This document shows positions 6,447 through 11,837 of a stretch of DNA of 11,837 bases, one piece after another. Source of the stretch: JBPESN01 sp051710625. Its GTDB lineage: Bacteria; Pseudomonadota; Gammaproteobacteria; Enterobacterales; Enterobacteriaceae. Location: the NCBI RefSeq assembly GCF_051710625.1, contig NZ_JBPESN010000071.1, forward strand, positions 1 through 11,837, given 5' to 3'. The notes below the pieces were generated by a model that made no database searches, was not told the DNA's origin, and saw only the letters and a program-made list of their open reading frames with translations. Numbering within the stretch: position 1 is the stretch's first letter; each line of letters starts with the position of its first letter. The position numbers were made by a program, and so were the translations under genes.

Positions 6447-7762
6447 CCTTGGCGCGCCGCCGCCATGAGGGTTTCAATCGCGTCAGCCTCCTTGACCACC
6501 GAGGCGGTGAGATTTTCATTACCCGTGGTGGTGATAACGATATTGTCCTCAATGCGGATACCGATACCGCGGTAAGGGGCAGGCACATCGGCGTCGCTGG
6601 CGATATAGATGCCCGGTTCGATGGTCAGCACCATGCCCGGCTCCAGTACCCGGCTCCGCTCCGGGGAGCCATAATCACCGACGTCGTGGACATCCAGCCC
6701 CAGCCAATGGCTTAGGCCATGCATAAAAAACTGCCGATGCGCCTGCGCGGCAATCAACGTCTTCACTTCCCCTTTCATCACGCCAAGCTTCACCAGACCG
6801 GCGACCATGATGCGCACCGCTTCTTCGCTCACCTCCTGAATACTGCTCTCCGGACCGTAAAGCCCAAGCGCGCGGTTAAGCATCGCTAGGACGAGATCAT
6901 AGACAGCGCGCTGTTCCGGCGAGAAACGGCCATTAACCGGGAAGGTGCGGGTGATATCGCCGGCGTAGCCCTGGTATTCGCAGCCGGCATCGATCAACAC
7001 CAAATCGCCGCTTTGCATGCGAGAGGCGTTTCTCGTGTAGTGCAAAATGCAACCGTTTTCACCGCTGCCGACAATAGTGCTGTAGGACGGAAAGCGCGCG
7101 CCGTGACAGTTAAATTCATGCTGTATTTCGCCTTCCAGCTGGTATTCGTACAATCCGGGCCGGCATTGCTGCATGGCGCGGGTATGCGCCAGAGCGGTGA
7201 TTTTACAGGCGCGGCGCATCACCGCCAGCTCTTCCTCGGATTTAATAAGCCTCATCTCGTGCACCCAAGGCCGCCAGTCAACCAGCGTGGCCGGCGCCTG
7301 CAATTGCTGACGCGCGCCGCGCCGCAGTTTATCCAGCGCGCTAAACAGCAGCTTGTCGGCGAATTCATATTCACCCTGCGCGTGATAAACCACGTCCAGA
7401 CCGTTGAGCAGCAGATGCAATTGACTGCCGATGTCGTCCCACGGCAACGCCCGGAAAACCCCCAGGCGCTCCGGCGCTGCCTCCTGACCCAAGCGGCGGC
7501 CGGTCCAAATTTCAGTGGTTTTATCCCGCACCCGGTTAAACAAGACGCCGTGATGGTGGCTTTCATCGCTTTTGACCAGAATCAGCAGCGCCTGTGGCTC
7601 GTTAAAGCCGGTGAAATACCAGAAATCACTGTTTTGGCGATACGGATAGTCACTGTCAGCGCTGCGCGTCGCCTCGGGGGCGGCAAAAATCAACGCGGCG
7701 CTTCCCGGCGCCATTTTCGCCAGCAACCCCTGACGACGGCGGGTATATTCTTGTGGAGTCAT
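6443..7762 (-). CDS. pepP: PepP, Xaa-Pro aminopeptidase (aminopeptidase P)
   Basis: PepP is a cytoplasmic dimanganese enzyme that removes an N-terminal residue preceding proline. The protein is 439 residues from ATG 7760-7762 (E. coli 441). This start is chosen because GGAGGG lies just upstream; the frame stays open to 7810, but the extra 16 residues have no family counterpart. The N-terminal domain includes LIFAAPEATRSADSDYPYRQNSDFWY and FNRVRDKT. The C-terminal pita-bread domain keeps all metal ligands: two Asp in VLIDAGCEY and GYAGDITRTFP, the His in HGLSHWLG, and Glu in LTIEPGIYI and IRIEDNI. The neighbouring HDVGDYG is also kept. It is the first gene of pepP-ubiH-ubiI and lies 75 bp after ygfB. 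It looks functional. Confidence 0.97.
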   Translation of the reverse strand: MTPQEYTRRRQGLLAKMAPGSAALIFAAPEATRSADSDYPYRQNSDFWYFTGFNEPQALLILVKSDESHHHGVLFNRVRDKTTEIWTGRRLGQEAAPERLGVFRALPWDDIGSQLHLLLNGLDVVYHAQGEYEFADKLLFSALDKLRRGARQQLQAPATLVDWRPWVHEMRLIKSEEELAVMRRACKITALAHTRAMQQCRPGLYEYQLEGEIQHEFNCHGARFPSYSTIVGSGENGCILHYTRNASRMQSGDLVLIDAGCEYQGYAGDITRTFPVNGRFSPEQRAVYDLVLAMLNRALGLYGPESSIQEVSEEAVRIMVAGLVKLGVMKGEVKTLIAAQAHRQFFMHGLSHWLGLDVHDVGDYGSPERSRVLEPGMVLTIEPGIYIASDADVPAPYRGIGIRIEDNIVITTTGNENLTASVVKEADAIETLMAAARQG

Positions 7763-7837
7763 CGCTCCCTCCAGCCTAATTGAAATGCTCGGCTCGTGAG
7801 CCGCGGCCAAAACACCGGTTCAGATCCGGCGTTGTCG

Positions 7838-8425
7838 TCAATGTAATACCGGAGCGGCCGGCGCAGGCGCCGCGTCGTCATCCGGGCGGGTAAAGTCATT
7901 ATGGCAAAGGATAGCGGCCATACGGACATACTCAATCACTTCCTCCAACGATTGCGCCAGTTTTTCGCGGTCTTCGTCCTCGTCATATCCCAATTGACCG
8001 ATATTGCGCAGATCGTCAATCGCCTCGCACACATCGCCCTGTACCTTGTCCAGTTGCGGCTGCACCACGCCCAGTCCCAGCAGAAAATGGTTCACCCAGC
8101 CAGCTAGCGCATCCACGCGCGCAAAGAGCGCACCGCCGTCGTCGTCATCCGCCGGCAGCAGCAGTTGAAATTGGAACGACGCGTCCGCCAACGCGGTGGC
8201 GGTGGCCTGGCGCAGCTCGCGCAGCGGCCCGGCCAGCGTTTGGGTAAACGCCAGTCCGTCGTTGGTCAATTCATGTACCAGAACCTGCCAGCCGTCGTTT
8301 TGTTTACCGCCGCAGAGTATCCCGCTAAGCAAGCCATGCATTTCCGCCGCGGTTAATACCACTGCCTGTGCGGCCAACAGCCGGTTCAGATTTTCGTAAT
8401 CGGGGAAGGTATTTTGTTTAGACAT
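7838..8425 (-). CDS. ygfB: YgfB, UPF0149 family protein
   Basis: This 195-residue protein (E. coli YgfB 192) belongs to the UPF0149 family, an all-helical fold. Conserved blocks are the N-terminal MHGLLSGILCGG, the central WVNHFLLGLG and the C-terminal IGQLGYDEDEDREKLAQSLEEVIEYVRMAAIL. The tail RPDDDAAPAPAAPVLH is low-complexity. In Pseudomonas aeruginosa a YgfB homologue has been linked to control of beta-lactamase expression; its job in enterics is not clear to me. The gene heads the ygfB-pepP-ubiH-ubiI cluster and is divergent from zapA. The ribosome site (GAAAG) is weak. There are no lesions. Confidence 0.95.
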   Translation of the reverse strand: MSKQNTFPDYENLNRLLAAQAVVLTAAEMHGLLSGILCGGKQNDGWQVLVHELTNDGLAFTQTLAGPLRELRQATATALADASFQFQLLLPADDDDGGALFARVDALAGWVNHFLLGLGVVQPQLDKVQGDVCEAIDDLRNIGQLGYDEDEDREKLAQSLEEVIEYVRMAAILCHNDFTRPDDDAAPAPAAPVLH

Positions 8426-8499
8426 GCGCTTTCATCAATGTTGGCGGGATAAGTTCGTGTTATGCTACCACCAAGGTCCGTCGCTATACCAGAAAGGGC

Positions 8500-8528
8500 T
8501 TGTAACTTCTGTTTTAGATAGATTATAG
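8500..8528 (+). promoter_or_regulatory. Possible sigma-70 promoter for zapA
   Basis: TTGTAA (8500-8505) and TTATAG (8523-8528) are separated by 17 bases, about 75 bp upstream of the zapA start in the 179 bp divergent ygfB/zapA region. Shifting one base gives TATAGC as an alternative -10. No equally good candidate for ygfB was found on the other strand. Confidence 0.5.
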
Positions 8529-8604
8529 CTGCGCCCCTTCGCGCCTCGTCGGCATTCATCGGCACAGGCGGGGGTTGGCGCGGTAACAAAGGCAGGAAGG
8601 TGGT

Positions 8605-8934
8605 ATGTCCGCACAACCAGTAGATATTCAAATTTTTGGCCGTACATTACGGGTCAATTGCCCCCCTGAACAACAAGAAGCGTTGAATCAGGCGGCGGAA
8701 GATCTTAATCAGCGTTTGCAAGATCTGAAAGTTCGAACTAGAGTCACCAATACGGAACAACTTGTTTTCATCGCCGCCCTGAACGTCTGTCACGAATTGG
8801 CGCAGGAAAGGTTGAAAACCCGGGATTATGCAGCCAACATAAAACAACGTATCCGCCTGCTGCAACAAACGATTGAGCAGGCGCTGGTTGAACAGGACCG
8901 CATAACAGAACGTCCGAGAAACCAGTTCGAATGA
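8605..8934 (+). CDS. zapA: ZapA, FtsZ-ring associated protein
   Basis: ZapA is a small cytoplasmic protein that cross-links FtsZ filaments and steadies the division ring, working with ZapB. The 109 residues match the E. coli length. The N-terminal globular part begins MSAQPVDIQIFGRTLRVNCPP and includes EQLVFIAALNVCHELA. From about residue 70 the sequence (KTRDYAANIKQRIRLLQQTIEQALVEQ) has the heptad-like pattern of the known antiparallel coiled coil that makes the tetramer. AGGAAGG lies 6 bases before ATG 8605. The neighbours are the conserved enteric ones, with the 6S RNA gene 49 bp downstream. It is intact. Confidence 0.97.
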   Translation: MSAQPVDIQIFGRTLRVNCPPEQQEALNQAAEDLNQRLQDLKVRTRVTNTEQLVFIAALNVCHELAQERLKTRDYAANIKQRIRLLQQTIEQALVEQDRITERPRNQFE

Positions 8935-8983
8935 CAACATACGCGCCGCGGGGCCGATACCGCAACCGCGGGCGGAAAACCAA

Positions 8984-9167
8984 ATTTCTCTGAGGTGTTC
9001 GCCAGCGGGTCAGTCCCCTGAGCCGATATTTCATACCACAAGAATGTGGCGATTCCTGACCGGTGCGCATGCTCGGTTTGTCCGAGAAGCCTTAAGGTCT
9101 CGACGCTGCGTTCACCTTGAACCAAGGGTCCAGGGGTTACAGCCTGCGGCGGCATCTCAGAGATCCC
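8984..9167 (+). ncRNA. ssrS: 6S RNA
   Basis: 6S RNA mimics an open promoter and binds sigma-70 RNA polymerase in stationary phase; it serves as template for product RNAs on outgrowth. The 184-base gene follows the E. coli sequence closely. Conserved segments are GTCCCCTGAGCCGATATTTC, ATACCACAAGAATGTGGC, GCATGCTCGG, GTCCGAGAAGCCTTAA, TTCACCTTGAACCAAGGG and GGTTACAGCCTGCGGCGGCA. The 5' and 3' ends pair: TCTCTGAG at 8987-8994 with CTCAGAGA near the 3' end is fully complementary, where E. coli has a G-U pair. The variable hairpin near 9052-9067 differs most from E. coli. It lies between zapA and ygfA, its conserved place, and is probably co-transcribed with ygfA. Ends are set by comparison, to within a base or two. 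Confidence 0.97.
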
Positions 9168-9186
9168 CTTTAAGTACCGTTTCCCT

Positions 9187-9816
9187 ATGACTTCGTCAAT
9201 GGAAAAATCACTGCTGCGGCAGTCGCTGCGCAATCATATCCGCCTACGGCGCCGGGCATTGTCGCCGGAGCGGCAAACGGCTGCCGCCCAGCGCGTCGTC
9301 AGCCACGTCATGAATGATTCCCACATCCACAGCGCCCGCACCCTGGCCGTATTCCTGTCGTTTGACGGCGAGCTGGATACCCAACCGTTGATTGACGCTC
9401 TGTGGGCCGCCGGCAAGCAGGTGTATCTGCCGGTGCTGCATCCCTTCACCCCCGGCCATTTGCTGTTTATGCGTTATGCCGCCGCCACGCCGCTGGTGTT
9501 GAACCGGTTACGGATACGCGAACCTCAGCTGGACATCACCACCTTACTGCCGCTCGCCGGCCTGGATATACTGTTTACGCCGCTGGTGGCGTTTGATACC
9601 CAGGGGCAGCGCCTCGGCATGGGCGGCGGCTTCTATGACCGCACGCTGCAACACTGGCGGCCGCAGACGGGCTTTTACCCTATCGGGCTGGCGCACGATT
9701 GTCAGCAGGTGGCGGATCCGCTGCCGGTGAGAGAGTGGGATATCGGGCTTCCGGAAATTATTACCCCCTTCCGCCACTGGCGTTGGCATGACGCCGGGAC
9801 GAAAAAAAATGGCTGA
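9187..9816 (+). CDS. ygfA: 5-formyltetrahydrofolate cyclo-ligase (YgfA/Fau)
   Basis: This enzyme uses ATP to convert 5-formyl-tetrahydrofolate to 5,10-methenyl-tetrahydrofolate, returning a dead-end folate to the active pool. The 209 residues contain the N-terminal RQSLRNHIRLRRRALS, VAVFLSFDGELDTQPLI, the KQVYLPVLHP segment, RLRIREP, LVAFDTQGQ and the nucleotide-binding LGMGGGFYDR around residue 145, then IGLAHDCQ and EWDIGLPEIITP. It runs about 14 residues past the E. coli end. ATG 9187 is used; ATG 9199 is a reasonable alternative, and neither has a strong ribosome site. It follows the 6S RNA by 19 bp, as in E. coli. Its survival is notable because the nearby serine and glycine one-carbon genes are broken. 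Confidence 0.95.
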   Translation: MTSSMEKSLLRQSLRNHIRLRRRALSPERQTAAAQRVVSHVMNDSHIHSARTLAVFLSFDGELDTQPLIDALWAAGKQVYLPVLHPFTPGHLLFMRYAAATPLVLNRLRIREPQLDITTLLPLAGLDILFTPLVAFDTQGQRLGMGGGFYDRTLQHWRPQTGFYPIGLAHDCQQVADPLPVREWDIGLPEIITPFRHWRWHDAGTKKNG

Positions 9817-10103
9817 CGCCGTTTTTGCCCTTTGTTTTCTAAACCGGAATAGCGTTTCCCAGACCGGGATAACGCAAAAGCCTGCGCTACGCACGCCGCA
9901 AGAGCGCGGTCGAAGAGAGACCATGGAGACATGCGCCGGGCTAACCTTAACTCCCCGCCTGCAGCTGTGACAGCCCCTGCATGCGCCGTACTTACCTTAA
10001 TCCACTCCCACCGCTGTCTGTGGCCGCCATTGCAGGTGCCGGGTTTCTTTATTCTCGCCGGCGGCGATGATAGCCATCGCGCGCCGAGCGTTGTTTTAAG
10101 CCA
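9817..10103. other. Gap between convergent ygfA and the serA pseudogene
   Basis: These 287 bp hold no convincing gene. Short open frames exist but have no recognisable product or ribosome site. I see no strong Rho-independent terminator for either neighbour, which is a little odd for a convergent junction. The stretch may include eroded 3' sequence of former genes. Confidence 0.45.
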
Positions 10104-11337
10104 TCAGTAAAGCAAGTGGGCGCGAATGGTGCCCGGAATCGCTTTCATCAATTGCAGTGCTGTGTCTTCCGCCGCGGTTTCAACATCAATGACCACATAA
10201 CCGATTTCCGGCGTCGTTTGCAGATACTGTGCGGCGATATTAATCCCCTATTCGGCAAAAATCTGGTTAATACGGGTTAACACGCCGGGACGGTTTTCAT
10301 GGATATGCAACAAACGGCTGACGCGCGCGCCGTGCTCCGGCAGCGACACCTCGGGGAAATTCACCGCCGACAGGGTAGAACCGTTATCGAAATATTTGAC
10401 CAGTTTACCGGCCACTTCAATGCCGATATTCTCCTGGGCTTCCTGAGTAGAGCCGCCAATACGCAGCGTCAGAATAACGTTATCGAATTCACACAGCGGC
10501 GACGTAAAAGGGTCGCTGTTGGTGGCCGGCTCCTGCGGGAAACCGTCTATCGCCGCCCCGGCCAGATGTTTGCTGGCCATCGCGGCGCATAGCGCAGGAA
10601 TATCTACAACCGTGCCGCGTGAGGCGTTGATTAACAACGCGCCGGGTTTCATTTGGGCGAGTTCGGTTTTCCCCATCATATTGCGCGTCGACAGCGTATC
10701 CGGTACATGCAGACTTACCACATTACTTATCGCCAGCAGTTCGGCCAGCGTGGCGACCTGTTACGTATTGGCCAGCGTCAGCTTGCTTTCGATATCGTAG
10801 AAAAATACTTGCATCCCCAGGCTTTCCGCCAAAATACTTAATTGGGTGCCGATGTGGCCATAACCCACAATTCCGAGCTTTTTGCCGCGCGCTTCATAGC
10901 TGCCCAGCGCTTGTTTGTTCCACTGACCGCGATGCGCCCGGGCATTGGCTTCCGGGATGCCGCGCATCATGAGCAGCATCTCCCCCAGCACCATTTCCGC
11001 CACGGAGCGCGTGTTGGAGAAAGGCGCATCGAATACCGTAACACCACGCTTCATCGCCATCGGCAGATCGACCTGGTTGGTGCCGATGCAAAAACAGCCT
11101 ACCGCCACCAGGTTCTCTGCCACGGCGAAAACCTCTTCCGTCAGATGGCTGTGGGAACGGATGCCGACAAAGTGAGCGTCGCGGATCGCGTTTTTCAGCT
11201 TTTCGGTATCCAATGCGTTTTTGTGATACTCAATATTGGTGTAGCTGGCGCGCTTCAGGTTTTCCAGCGCTGACGGGTGAACCTCCTTCCACCAGCAGAA
11301 ACTTAATCTTGTCTTTTTCCAGCGATACTTTTGCCAT
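10104..11337 (-). pseudogene. serA: serA (D-3-phosphoglycerate dehydrogenase), inactivated
   Basis: SerA catalyses the first, serine-inhibited step of serine synthesis. The region from ATG 11335-11337 to TGA 10104-10106 is 1234 bp, exactly one base more than the 410-codon E. coli gene plus stop. It can be read as MAKVSLEKDKIKFLLVEG, then after a shift as AIRDAHFVGIRS, GCFCIGTNQVDLP, NTRSVAEMVLGE, the NAD-binding GYGHIGTQ, NASRGTVVDIPALC and the C-terminal ACT domain (LHIHENRPGVLTRINQIFAE, GYVVIDVE, PGTIRAHLLY). Lesions: one extra G near 11284 (about codon 18); TAA at 10761-10763 (codon 192); TAG at 10248-10250 (codon 363, usually Gln). In addition LTPHIGGST is LTLRIGGST here, so the catalytic histidine (His292 of E. 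coli) is Arg, and AAIDVFP is AAIDGFP. AAGGG lies 7-11 bases before the start. No functional enzyme is expected. Confidence 0.95.
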
Positions 11338-11590
11338 TTCCCGACCCTTTAAGATGCTCACGATGCGGCTGCGCCGCGGAGCACTCCGACAAAATGACAA
11401 AATTTACCGGCCCGGCAACCGGCATGGGGCCACCGCGACAGCATAAGACACAGCCGTAAGGTCAGGTTATGGATTAATCGTCTGGCAGGTTGGTAAACGT
11501 AACGATATCAGGTAGGCAAGAACGGAAAGTGTGAAATTAATCACTAAATTCAGGGTGGAAAAATAAAACATATTATCGTATTTTTATTGA
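11338..11590. other. Upstream region of serA
   Basis: These 253 bp would hold the serA promoter and, in E. coli gene order, the approach to rpiA. I find no confident gene or promoter. Two small GC-rich hairpins (around 11367-11388: GCGGCTGCGCCGC and GGAGCACTCC) lie in the serA leader. No trace of the rpiA coding region appears before the sequence deteriorates. Confidence 0.45.
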
Positions 11591-11599
11591 CATCGGCGT

Positions 11600-11837
11600 G
11601 GGGGGGGGGGGGGGGGGCCCCCCCCCCCCCCGGGGGGGGGGGTTAAGATTCATGGGCCAAAAGGGCCGGGGATAGGCCCCCCCGCGCGCCGCCGCCCCCC
11701 CCCCCCCCACCGGCCCACCCCCCCGGGGGGGGTTGTGTTTTGGGGCACACCGGCCCCCCCCCCAAAAGACGCGATGTTGTGGGACACGGGGGTTGTTTAA
11801 GAGTTGGGGGGCCCACCCCCCCGCGGCACACACCCCG
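11600..11837. other. G/C homopolymer tract, probable low-quality contig end
   Basis: From 11600 there are 18 G, then 14 C, then 11 G, followed by more runs of 6 to 15 G or C mixed with short ordinary-looking pieces up to the end. Open frames across it code mostly Gly, Pro, Arg and Ala and resemble no protein. The abrupt start, extreme composition and position at the end of the window suggest base-calling or assembly artefact. It should not be annotated as biology without re-sequencing. Confidence 0.8.

Noticed and set aside
7013..7783. 256-codon open frame on the plus strand
   Set aside because: It is antisense to pepP, which matches its family over its full length; there is no ribosome site or recognisable domain.
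6443..7810. Longer PepP start at 7810
   Set aside because: The extra 16 residues have no family counterpart, and GGAGGG lies directly before the ATG at 7760-7762.
11573..11833. Pro/Gly/Arg-rich open frames at the right end
   Set aside because: They translate the homopolymer tract, which is probably a sequencing artefact.
1..11837. CRISPR array, tRNA genes, defence system or biosynthetic cluster
   Set aside because: No regularly spaced repeats, no tRNA-like cloverleaf and no defence or biosynthetic protein families were found. The window is core enteric genes, pseudogenes and one IS.

Overview
The window looks like a piece of an Enterobacterales chromosome (gamma-proteobacterium) from a lineage undergoing genome decay, most like a Sodalis-type insect symbiont. 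This rests on three things seen in the sequence. The gene order gcvP-gcvH-gcvT / ubiI-ubiH-pepP-ygfB / zapA-ssrS-ygfA / serA is the conserved enteric arrangement. The intact proteins closely match my memory of their E. coli counterparts. Several otherwise conserved metabolic genes carry stop codons and frameshifts next to a dead insertion sequence. The Sodalis assignment is an inference from this pattern, not proof.

Layout. Positions 31-1174 hold a decayed IS3-family element of the IS911 type, with terminal repeats and a recognisable programmed-frameshift site. It is followed by a near-perfect hairpin (1175-1214), a small unrecognised gene (1280-1558) and an AT-rich spacer. This is accessory DNA that abuts a truncated gcvP. 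From 1733 to 3659, on the minus strand, lie the remains of the glycine cleavage operon: gcvT (start codon lost, several frameshifts, one stop), gcvH (one amber codon) and gcvP (only about the first 95 residues left). A terminator at 3921-3963 separates this from the intact minus-strand operon pepP-ubiH-ubiI, with ygfB upstream (4007-8425). Divergent from ygfB, on the plus strand, are zapA, the 6S RNA gene ssrS and ygfA, all intact (8605-9816). Convergent with them is serA (10104-11337), inactivated by one frameshift, two stop codons and loss of the catalytic histidine.

How the genes fit together. The intact genes serve ubiquinone synthesis (UbiI, UbiH), proline-specific peptide turnover (PepP), Z-ring assembly (ZapA), RNA polymerase control (6S RNA) and rescue of 5-formyl-tetrahydrofolate (YgfA). 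The broken genes are the committed step of serine synthesis (serA) and the whole glycine cleavage system (gcvTHP). If no other copies exist, the cell would need serine or glycine from outside and would rely on serine hydroxymethyltransferase for one-carbon units, while keeping aerobic respiration and division.

The last 240 bases (from about 11600) are long G and C homopolymer runs and look like unreliable sequence at a contig end. I see no clearly new biological system here. The points most worth checking are the gcvP junction with foreign DNA, the unrecognised small gene, and the paired loss of serA and gcvTHP.
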